From: CAZKWG01 sp964615375
GTDB lineage: Bacteria; Myxococcota_A; UBA796; CAZKWG01
Direction of reading: 5' to 3'
Assembly (NCBI GenBank): GCA_964615375.1
Contig: CAZTOW010000001.1
Coordinates: 440,859-504,858, forward strand
DNA: 64,000 nucleotides
Part shown: positions 57,669 to 64,000 of the stretch, one piece after another
How positions within the stretch are numbered: the first letter of the stretch is position 1
Layout: the number at the start of each line of letters is the position of its first letter
Notes under the pieces: generated by a model
Database searches by the model: none
Seen by the model: only the letters and a program-made list of their open reading frames with translations
What the model was told of the DNA's origin: nothing
Made by a program: the position numbers and the translations under genes

Positions 57669-59639
57669 ATGAACGAGTATCCCGCAATCGAGAAGCTCAA
57701 CATCGACATCGATCAGCTCCTGCGGCTCCGGGGCATCGAGAGCGAGCGCGTCGAGTTCAAGGCGAGCTGGGACAAGGAGACGACGGGCCATCAGATCCTC
57801 AAGACCCTCTGCGCCTACGCGAACGACTTTCACAACGTCAATGGGGGATGGGTGGTGCTCGGGGTGCAGGAGGAGGGGGGGCGCGCGGTCCTTCCCCCTC
57901 TGGGCTTGGAGCCTGAGGAGGCAGGGGCTGCGGCGAGATGGATTGCACAGAACGCTCAGAACATCGACCCTGGTGTACAGCCACGGATATCGGATGTCCT
58001 GGTTGAGGGGCGTCGGCTCGTCGTGGTGTGGATGCCTGCCAGCGAGAACCGGCCTCACCGGCTGAAGACCCCAAAGGGTGAAGAGCGAATGGAGTACTAT
58101 GTTCGCACCGGGGCCGCGAACATCGCCGCGCGGGGGGCCACATTGGACGCGCTCCTCCAGATGTCAGCCCGGGTGCCATGGGACAGCCGACGCGCGTTGG
58201 GTTGGGAGGTCTCTGAGATTCGGATGAGCCTGGTTCGCGAGTGGCTGCGGGAGCAGAACAGCTCGCAGGCGGAGGAGCCTGATGAGATGGGTCTGCTGCG
58301 GAGGATGAATTTCATCGCGCGCACCAATGGGCACGAGGTCCCCATCAACGCGGCTCTCCTCTTCTTCACCGACGATCCGACCCGCTATTTCCCCTGCGCC
58401 TGGATTCACGTCGTCGAGAGGGACGCCGGGCCGGGAGGGGATGACTTCACGCGACGCGAGTTCAGAGGTCCGCTTCATCACCAGGTCAGGAACACCGTGA
58501 GTTGGATCGTCTCGCGTTCAGGAGTGGAGCAGACCAAAGACCGAATGGAGACGGCGTCCTGGCAGGTCTTCCCCGAGCGTGCCTTGCTGGAGGCCATCTC
58601 CAACGCGGTCTATCACAGAGGCTATGAGGGCACCCACGAACCTGTCAACATCGTCATCGAGGCGGATCGGATTGAGATCTGGAGCTATCCAGGTCCGCTA
58701 CCAGGGCTCAGACACGAACACCTCGAGCGCAACGGAGCGCTCCCCCAGCTCCCGGCGCGAAACCGGCTGATCGGTGATCTGCTCCGTCGCGTCAGGTTGG
58801 CAGAGCAGTTTCGGTCCGGTGTCAAGAAGATCTACGAGTCCATGAAGAGCAATGGCTCGCCAGAGCCGGCTTTCGATTGGGACGAGGAGCGGACATGGTT
58901 CAAGGTGACGCTTCGGGCCCACATGGGGCACCTGGTCCGTGCGACCCTGCGCCAGGTCGCGACTCTGCGAGCCCGAGGTCAGATCGAACAGGCCTTGCAG
59001 GTGCTCCGTGAGCGCCACATCGAGGTGCCAGCCTCGGTCCCGTTGACCAACGAGCTCGTGCTCCTCCTCTGCCAGGAACGCCGTCCCTCCGAGGCCGTCG
59101 AGGTCTTCGAGCGCTTCATGGCGCAGAAGCCACCCTCGGCGGTCGTCATCGCGGCGCCGCTCGCCCGCGCGCTGATCGATCTCCGCTACACCGCCGAGGC
59201 GATGCGGGTCCTGGACGCCGTGCCTGGCCCCCATCGGCCCTCCGACGCGCTGCTGCTCGGAGACGTGGAACGCAAACTAGGTCGATTTGCAGTCGCCGTC
59301 CAACACTTTGAACAAGCTGGAGAGAGCGTCTATGACTCGGTGGAGACCATCAACGCTCTCGCGAGGAGTAGGATTGGGCTCGCGGAGGCGCTTCGTGCGG
59401 CCAGGGATCGTGGCGGAAGGGAGCTGCGCCGGCATGAGCTTCTGGAGGCCGAGGCGCTGTTGCGGCGGGTGATCGCGCACCCCAAGGGTGAGCACCTCCG
59501 GGGGTGGGCCTGGTTTGACCTGTCGAAGGTTCTCCAGGCGAGGCGAGCAACCCAGGACGAGATCAGGGGTGCGCGGGAGCAGGCGCGCAAGTACGCGGAT
59601 CAGGATCCGCGCCTGGATCGGGCGCTGCAGGATCGTTGA
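57669..59639 (+). CDS. Schlafen/AlbA_2-domain protein with ATPase-like and TPR regions
   Basis: A 656-aa protein. The AlbA_2 region (about residues 20-150) has E-F-K-A-S-W-D-K-E-T and G-G-W-V-V-L-G-V. A RecG-like C-terminal ATPase block follows (A-L-L-E-A-I-S-N-A-V-Y-H-R-G-Y, then I-E-I-W-S-Y-P-G-P at about residues 310-345). A run of TPR-like helices takes the C-terminal half (about residues 420-640). AlbA_2 proteins act as nucleic-acid-binding regulators and occur in defence islands. Base composition is visibly less GC-rich than neighbours, suggesting transfer. It stands alone, divergent from the unknown gene at 56229. Confidence 0.78.
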   Translation: MNEYPAIEKLNIDIDQLLRLRGIESERVEFKASWDKETTGHQILKTLCAYANDFHNVNGGWVVLGVQEEGGRAVLPPLGLEPEEAGAAARWIAQNAQNIDPGVQPRISDVLVEGRRLVVVWMPASENRPHRLKTPKGEERMEYYVRTGAANIAARGATLDALLQMSARVPWDSRRALGWEVSEIRMSLVREWLREQNSSQAEEPDEMGLLRRMNFIARTNGHEVPINAALLFFTDDPTRYFPCAWIHVVERDAGPGGDDFTRREFRGPLHHQVRNTVSWIVSRSGVEQTKDRMETASWQVFPERALLEAISNAVYHRGYEGTHEPVNIVIEADRIEIWSYPGPLPGLRHEHLERNGALPQLPARNRLIGDLLRRVRLAEQFRSGVKKIYESMKSNGSPEPAFDWDEERTWFKVTLRAHMGHLVRATLRQVATLRARGQIEQALQVLRERHIEVPASVPLTNELVLLLCQERRPSEAVEVFERFMAQKPPSAVVIAAPLARALIDLRYTAEAMRVLDAVPGPHRPSDALLLGDVERKLGRFAVAVQHFEQAGESVYDSVETINALARSRIGLAEALRAARDRGGRELRRHELLEAEALLRRVIAHPKGEHLRGWAWFDLSKVLQARRATQDEIRGAREQARKYADQDPRLDRALQDR

Positions 59640-59658
59640 CTCGTTCGGCTGGCGAGCC

Positions 59659-60339
59659 TCAGCCCCCGTCCCCGCCGCTCCGCGTCCCGAAGACCACGTC
59701 GAAGAGCGGGAAGCTGATGTTGAAGTTGGCCCGCAGCATGAACCGCGGGTCGTGGTGGAGCTGGTGGTGCCGGCGCAGGGCCGCCAGCAGCCGGCTCCGC
59801 CCCAGCGGGCCCTGGGGCGCCAGGTGGTGGCTGAAGTGCAGGACCTCGTAGACGCCGTAATAGCCGGCCACGCTCGCCACGAAGAGCCAGCCCACGTTGG
59901 CGCCGAAGAGCAGGAAGGCCAGCAGGGCCAGCGGCGCGCCGAGGCCGCCCAGGAAGAAGATCTGCAGCACGGGCGGGAACAACACCATGTAGTAGTCGCG
60001 GCTGTCGCCGTAGCTCATCGCCTCGTGGGTGAAGAATCGGTGGTGCTCGCCCGTGTGCCGGCGCCAGACGCGCTCCAGCCCGCGGGTGCTGTGGTGCATG
60101 GGGCCGCGGTGGCCGATGTACTCGCCGAGGTTGGCGACCAGGAATGTCAGGGGCAGGGTCAGCCACTCCAGCGGCGCCACCGCCTCCACCCGCGAGGCGC
60201 CCAGCCCCACCAGCCCCAGGCACAGCGCCGCCGTGAAGACCACGTGCGCCGGGCCGGAGTAGCGCGCGGGGATGCGCTCGCGCCGGGCGGTCTCGCGGAA
60301 GCGGGCCACGACGGCTGGGATCTCGGTCTCTCCGCTCAT
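59659..60339 (-). CDS. Fatty acid hydroxylase / sterol desaturase family protein
   Basis: A 226-aa membrane protein with the di-iron His clusters of the family: H-R-G-P-M-H-H, H-T-G-E-H-H-R-F-F-T-H, H-F-S-H-H and H-H-Q-L-H-H. It has about four helices. It would insert a hydroxyl or double bond into a lipid or carotenoid using O2. The start is the ATG at 60339, 17 bases after the stop of the FAD oxidoreductase gene on the same strand; they are probably one operon. Confidence 0.85.
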   Translation of the reverse strand: MSGETEIPAVVARFRETARRERIPARYSGPAHVVFTAALCLGLVGLGASRVEAVAPLEWLTLPLTFLVANLGEYIGHRGPMHHSTRGLERVWRRHTGEHHRFFTHEAMSYGDSRDYYMVLFPPVLQIFFLGGLGAPLALLAFLLFGANVGWLFVASVAGYYGVYEVLHFSHHLAPQGPLGRSRLLAALRRHHQLHHDPRFMLRANFNISFPLFDVVFGTRSGGDGG

Positions 60340-60356
60340 GCCGTGCTCCTCCCGGG

Positions 60357-61955
60357 TCAGCCCCGCAGCAGCCGCGCCGTCGCCAGCGGCTCGGCCGCCA
60401 TCACCGCCATCACGCCGCCCATCATCGCGCCGATGACGCCGACCGTCGCCACCTCGCTGCCCGCCAGGTACAGGCCCTTGATCGGGGTCGCCGGCCGCAG
60501 GTGGGCGTTCTTGAAGCGCGCCGGGGTCGGCTCGACGCCGTAGATGCTGCCGGCGACGGGCCGTACGAAGTGCTCGGTGGAGAGCGGCGTGCTCAGCTCG
60601 ACGTAGTCCACGACGGGCTCGAGCTGGGGCATGTTCTCCAGGAGCTGCGCCAGCAGGGCGTCCTGCAAGCGGCGCTTGAAGTCCTCGTAGTCCGCGCCCC
60701 GCCGACGCCAGCGCGTGCCCGACCAGGGCGCGAAGCTGGACCAGGGCACGAAGGTCACGACCTCTCCGGTGTGGCGCTGCTCGGGGCCGGGATCGTGACT
60801 TGGATCCTTGAGGCTGGGGAAGCTGACGTAGAGGCAGGGCGCGTTGGGGATGGGCCGGTCGGGCGCGACGTCCCACCACTGCTGCTCGAGGTCCCAGGTG
60901 CGGTAGTACCAGTGGTTGGCGCCGCCGCAGTCGAGCTTGGAGATGTCGCCTTTGAAGCCGAGGTTCAGGCAGACGTGCGCGGCGGCGGGCGGCAGCGGGG
61001 ACAGCGCTCGGGCCCAGGTGGACTCCCGGGCCTCGGCGGGCAGGAGGCGCTGGGCGGTGGCGACGGCGCCGGCCGCCGAGATCACGCCGCGGCGCGCGGA
61101 GATCTCCTCACCGTCGCGCAGGCGCACGCCGACCGCTCGCCCGCCCCGCACCAGGATCTCGGCCACGTCCGCCGTGATCCGCGTCCAGCCGCCCGCGTCG
61201 GCCACGGTGCGCAGCAGCTCGACCGCGATGCGGCCCGAGCCGCCCACCGGGTAGAAGGCGCCGTGCTGGAAGTGCTTGACCACCAGGGCCTGGATGGCGA
61301 AGGAGGACCGGCTGGGCGGCGAGCCGTAGTAGCCCCACTGGGCCGCGAGCAGCGCGCGCAGCCTCGGGTCCTGGGTCAGCCCCGCCAGCACTTCGCCCGT
61401 GTTCTGGGAGAAGGCGCGCTCGGCCTTGCCGCCCAGCAGCAGCTCGCCCACCCCGCCCAGCCCGCGGGGCAGCGCGCGGTACTGGTAGTAGCCGCGCATG
61501 GAGCGCGCGACGTCCTTGACCAGCCCGAAGTAGTCGTCGATGGCCTTGTGCTCGCGGGGGAACGCGGCTTTCAGGGCCTCGATGTACTCCGCGGGCTTGT
61601 CGGGGTAGTCGATGCGGAAGCCGTCGGGCCACCAGAAGCGCTCATAGGGCGAGCCCAGGCTGGCCCACTCGAGGCGCCCGCCCGTGAGCTGCTGGAGCAG
61701 GCGCCCGGTCAGCGAGCGCTCGGTGACCTCGCCCACGGCGTGCACGCCCACGTCCCACTGATAACCCTGCCGCCGGAAGCTGTGGGTGAAGCCGCCGGGG
61801 ACGTAGTGCTGCTCCAGCACCAGCACCTTGTGGCCGTGCGTGGCCAGCAGCGCCGCCGCCACCATGCCGCCCATGCCCGAGCCGATGACCAGGTAGTCGA
61901 AGTCGGCGCGATCGGTCCGACGGCTCCAGCTTCGCTCTTCGGGAGGGGCTGTCAC
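60357..61955 (-). CDS. FAD-dependent oxidoreductase, phytoene desaturase / retinol saturase-like
   Basis: A 532-aa enzyme with N-terminal FAD motif D-Y-L-V-I-G-S-G-M-G-G-M-V-A-A-A-L-L-A (about residues 22-40), then G-G-F-T-H-S-F-R-R and a C-terminal cofactor-binding block G-L-Y-L-A-G-S-E-V-A-T. It resembles carotenoid isomerase/desaturase and retinol-saturase relatives. The start is the GTG at 61955, preceded by GAAGGAG; frames upstream are not conserved in character. Together with the hydroxylase it modifies an isoprenoid or lipid. Confidence 0.82.
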   Translation of the reverse strand: MTAPPEERSWSRRTDRADFDYLVIGSGMGGMVAAALLATHGHKVLVLEQHYVPGGFTHSFRRQGYQWDVGVHAVGEVTERSLTGRLLQQLTGGRLEWASLGSPYERFWWPDGFRIDYPDKPAEYIEALKAAFPREHKAIDDYFGLVKDVARSMRGYYQYRALPRGLGGVGELLLGGKAERAFSQNTGEVLAGLTQDPRLRALLAAQWGYYGSPPSRSSFAIQALVVKHFQHGAFYPVGGSGRIAVELLRTVADAGGWTRITADVAEILVRGGRAVGVRLRDGEEISARRGVISAAGAVATAQRLLPAEARESTWARALSPLPPAAAHVCLNLGFKGDISKLDCGGANHWYYRTWDLEQQWWDVAPDRPIPNAPCLYVSFPSLKDPSHDPGPEQRHTGEVVTFVPWSSFAPWSGTRWRRRGADYEDFKRRLQDALLAQLLENMPQLEPVVDYVELSTPLSTEHFVRPVAGSIYGVEPTPARFKNAHLRPATPIKGLYLAGSEVATVGVIGAMMGGVMAVMAAEPLATARLLRG

Positions 61956-62155
61956 GGGGCTCCTTCGGCGGTCGGAGATCGGCGCTCGAGCAGGTCTGGA
62001 CGCTGCTCTGGCGCAGGTCTGCTCCTCGTAGCGCGGCTGCACTGCGACCGCTACCGGTGGCACGCATTGGAGGGGGATACCGCGGTGAGACGTCCGAAGC
62101 GACGAGGGGTTGGGTCGACGTGGTTTTCTGAAGTTAGCTTTTATGGGAGGTTTTG

Positions 62156-62184
62156 CCGCGGAGGGCGCGGAGGGCGCGGAGGTC
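62156..62184. repeat. Short GCGGAGGGC direct repeat
   Basis: Three consecutive GCGGAGG(G/T)C units in the gap upstream of the FAD oxidoreductase gene. They resemble the GCAGAGGAC pieces of the dyad at 12553-12732 and may belong to one family of short intergenic repeats. The 62064-62250 gap is otherwise without a gene, apart from a somewhat AT-richer patch at 62119-62155. Confidence 0.55.
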
Positions 62185-62252
62185 GACGCGGGCAGGAGCC
62201 TGTGGTGGGGCGGGCGGATCGAACGCGCTTACAGGGAGATAGAGTGAAAGCA

Positions 62253-62316
62253 GGGGTCAGGACTCTACCGATCACCGCTCGCCGCCCGGAATGGTCAACA
62301 GTAGAGTCCTGACCCC
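62253..62316. repeat. REP-like perfect inverted repeat
   Basis: GGGGTCAGGACTCTAC at 62253-62268 and its exact reverse complement at 62301-62316, with a 32-base spacer. GGGGTCAGG-type dyads are known near REP-associated tyrosine transposase families; no transposase is present here. The element sits against the 5' end of a gene remnant. Confidence 0.75.
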
Positions 62317-62477
62317 CGCACCGCCCCCAACTGTACGACGTCTCCGCGCTCTACGGCCTGGAGGAGGTCGGCGGCTCGGTCGAGCTCTGCGACAACCCCG
62401 AGCTCGCAGTAGAGTACGCTCAGGCGCTGATCGATGAGATCGAGAGCATGGGTCACTCGGTCACGATCTGCGAGTGA
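62313..62477 (+). pseudogene. C-terminal remnant of a receptor L-domain-like protein
   Basis: The frame from 62313 to the TGA at 62475-62477 encodes about 54 residues ending S-V-E-L-C-D-N-P-E-L-A-V-E-Y-A-Q-A-L. I-D-E-I-E-S-M-G-H-S-V-T-I-C-E and a stop follow. This matches the end of leucine-rich receptor-L-like surface proteins common in myxobacteria. There is no start codon with a ribosome site, and the frame is closed upstream by a stop inside the REP arm, so only the tail survives. Confidence 0.6.
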
Positions 62478-62516
62478 GCGTGTTACCCTGACCCTCCCGA
62501 AGCGAGAGGAGTCGAG

Positions 62517-63083
62517 GTGCAATCGCGTGAGATCGGACTTCCGCCCGACGCGGGCGTGATCGCCGGCCGGCACGTCGCTGTCACGCTGGCGACCCTGTCC
62601 GACCCCTGCTTCACCGCGAGCATGGGCTGGGATCACCTCTGGCTCTCGTCTCGTCCGCTCTTCAAGGCGAAGCACGGATCGCTGACGACAGGCGTTTGGC
62701 TCTCCGTCTGGGTCGGGCTCATCCGAATGTGGCAGCTCGACCGCATCGTCCTGGACGACGCGATCCGCGTCACCCCAGGCGCGCTCGCTCCGGGAGGGCT
62801 GGTCGAGGCGCGGCTCTGGGGCGGACTCATGGCTGGCGCGGACCGTGAGCAGGAGCTGGTCCGACTCCTCTTCCCGCGACACGCCGCCGTCGAGGCCTGG
62901 GCAGCCGAGCTCGCCAGCCACCAGGCTCCGGGAGGATCGGCGGAGACCCTACACGCCCTCGAGGTGGCCTCCGGCCTCGTGAGCGCATTCTTGCGCGCCA
63001 GCGAGTTAGGGCAGGAGGATCGGCTGCTGGAGCTGGGGGAGCGTCTGTGGCAGGCGATGCCGGCTCGATGGATTGCAGGATAA
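62517..63083 (+). CDS. Hypothetical protein
   Basis: A 188-aa protein starting with GTG at 62517 with GAGAGGAG about seven bases upstream. It is helical, with D-H-L-W-L-S-S-R and a Leu/Ala-rich C-terminus; no signal peptide or membrane helix. No family is recognised. The following gap to 63387 contains nothing I can support as a gene. Confidence 0.55.
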   Translation: MQSREIGLPPDAGVIAGRHVAVTLATLSDPCFTASMGWDHLWLSSRPLFKAKHGSLTTGVWLSVWVGLIRMWQLDRIVLDDAIRVTPGALAPGGLVEARLWGGLMAGADREQELVRLLFPRHAAVEAWAAELASHQAPGGSAETLHALEVASGLVSAFLRASELGQEDRLLELGERLWQAMPARWIAG

Positions 63084-63387
63084 GGGTGCTGATGCGGACG
63101 CTTGGGGGTGGGGGATTGTACCAGCCTGGCGCCGTCGCCTGTGTGGCCTGGACGCCATCGCTCCGTGGCTGCTGCTGTTCGGTCTCGAGATGGAGATGTG
63201 GTGTGCCGGAGGCCCCCTGGTTGTCGCAGCGCCTGCGTCAAGGCCGGTGGGGGCCGATGGGAGATCTCGACGCTGCTCGCATGGACGGGGTACTTCCTCC
63301 TTCAATTCTTCCCTCGCCGCGACCGCGGCATCGGTCTCAGGTTGTTCTGATTCTCGGGCGGCCCACCTTCAGGCGCGGCGACGGAGG
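63084..63387. other. Intergenic region without recognised content
   Basis: 304 bases between convergent genes ending at 63083 and 63388. I see no repeat, hairpin with T-tract or coding signal. Confidence 0.4.
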
Positions 63388-64000
63388 CTAGAGGTAGGAC
63401 TTCAGCCGATCCCGCGCGGTCTCCAGCAGCTTCAACGAGCCCGGGGCGAGGGTCTCGACGTCCTCCCGGTCCAGCAGCGTGTACCTCAGCTCGACGCCCT
63501 GCCCCTTCGTCGACAGCGCGCCGCCCAGCGCAAGGAACAGGTCAGGGACGAGGTTGAAGGCCCCCTGGGTCTGGCTGCCTCCGAGCGACGAGTAGCCGTT
63601 GGCGTCGAAGTCCTCGCAGGAGATGGCCACCCCGGCCGGATCCATGAAGGCGCGGCCCGCCATCACCTGGCAGCCCTCACCCCAGTTGCTGTACCCCTCG
63701 CCGCTCCAGTGGAGGTTGATCACGGAGGACGTGCCTCGCGCCGAGGGGACGCGCTCATAGTTCGGCGTCCGACCCACGAGCACGCCGCCCGACCAGGGGC
63801 GCAGGGCCAGGTAGCAGCTCGTCGCGCCGTCGCTGAGCTTGTGCCAGCCGTACCTGTAGCGGTGCTGACCGCGCACCAGTCGCGCTGGATCGGAGCGCGC
63901 CGTGGAGGGGCTGGGCTCGGTGTTGCCGAAGTGGGCATAGGGGGCCAGGCCCGATCGCTTTAACATCAAACAATCATCCACCCCGTCCAACGCCCAAGAA
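63388..64000 (-). CDS. Hypothetical protein, N-terminus outside window
   Basis: An open minus-strand frame from the window edge to a TAG at 63388-63390, about 203 residues visible. The frame stays open through the last base (S-W-A-L-D-G-V-D-D-C-L), so the gene probably starts beyond the window rather than at the TTG at 63990. The sequence includes R-Y-R-Y-G-W-H-K-L-S-D-G, C-Y-L-A-L-R-P-W-S-G-G-V-L-V-G and R-G-T-S-S-V-I-N-L-H-W-S-G-E-G, a compact mixed alpha/beta pattern with two later Cys. Family unknown. Confidence 0.6.
   Translation of the reverse strand, partial: SWALDGVDDCLMLKRSGLAPYAHFGNTEPSPSTARSDPARLVRGQHRYRYGWHKLSDGATSCYLALRPWSGGVLVGRTPNYERVPSARGTSSVINLHWSGEGYSNWGEGCQVMAGRAFMDPAGVAISCEDFDANGYSSLGGSQTQGAFNLVPDLFLALGGALSTKGQGVELRYTLLDREDVETLAPGSLKLLETARDRLKSYL

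Noticed and set aside
63073..63963. Plus-strand frame across the right end
   Set aside because: It overlaps the better supported minus-strand gene at 63388-64000 and crosses a non-coding gap; no motif.

Overview
The window looks like a chromosomal segment of an uncultured Myxococcota-like (deltaproteobacterial-lineage) bacterium. The signs are very high GC, with G/C at most third codon positions; many small Cys-rich or metal-motif lipoproteins; thrombospondin type 3 repeat proteins ending in MYXO-CTERM-like tails (Cys, glycine-rich stretch, hydrophobic helix, Arg cluster); a eukaryotic-type Ser/Thr kinase with an FHA partner; and frequent GTG/TTG starts with 1-11 base gene overlaps. No rRNA, tRNA, CRISPR array or transposase gene was found.

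Layout. 1-3239: surface proteins, including a tandem pair of TSP3-repeat proteins around a small membrane protein. 3417-12494: a five-gene operon built on DabA (DUF2309), a putative inorganic-carbon uptake system, with four proton-channel-like membrane subunits rather than one. 12790-17312: an ABC exporter (MacB/Lol type) with a HEAT-like partner on the minus strand. 17416-20520: a partial Tad/Flp set (CpaB, VWA-TadG, two TadE-like proteins) without its ATPase. 20545-25360: envelope proteins, including a Cys-rich lipoprotein fused to a ferritin-like di-iron domain and an outer-membrane barrel. 25373-26942: a stand-alone 5'-3' exonuclease and an acyl-CoA thioesterase. 27016-28832: an AAA ATPase overlapping a TOPRIM-like DUF4276 gene, a probable defence pair. 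29956-31543: an ECF sigma factor, a zinc anti-sigma factor and two small secreted peptides sharing one C-terminal motif. 31660-34562: acyltransferase, methyltransferase and a metal-motif lipoprotein.

34695-42279 is a tightly overlapping seven-gene catabolic operon, had-oah-dch-bcrCBAD. It encodes the ATP-dependent (class I) benzoyl-CoA reductase and the next three enzymes that hydrate, oxidise and open the ring to give an aliphatic acyl-CoA. This is the clearest metabolic content of the window and implies anaerobic degradation of aromatic compounds. The ferredoxin, its reductase and benzoate-CoA ligase must be elsewhere.

43000-45910 is repeat-rich: two near-identical 321-base elements with long terminal inverted repeats flank an ATP-grasp gene, a diverged inverted third copy lies nearby, and a scrambled array of the same terminus sits on the left. 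45915-53942 holds a MAPEG membrane protein, a secreted repeat protein with a 10-base phased operator-like array upstream, a giant Ser/Thr kinase with its FHA partner, and envelope proteins. 54021-57587 is a molybdopterin oxidoreductase with an upstream unknown gene. 57669-59639 is a Schlafen/AlbA-type regulator or defence protein with TPRs. 59659-61955 is a lipid hydroxylase/desaturase pair. The right end has a REP-like inverted repeat, a gene remnant and two genes without recognised function.
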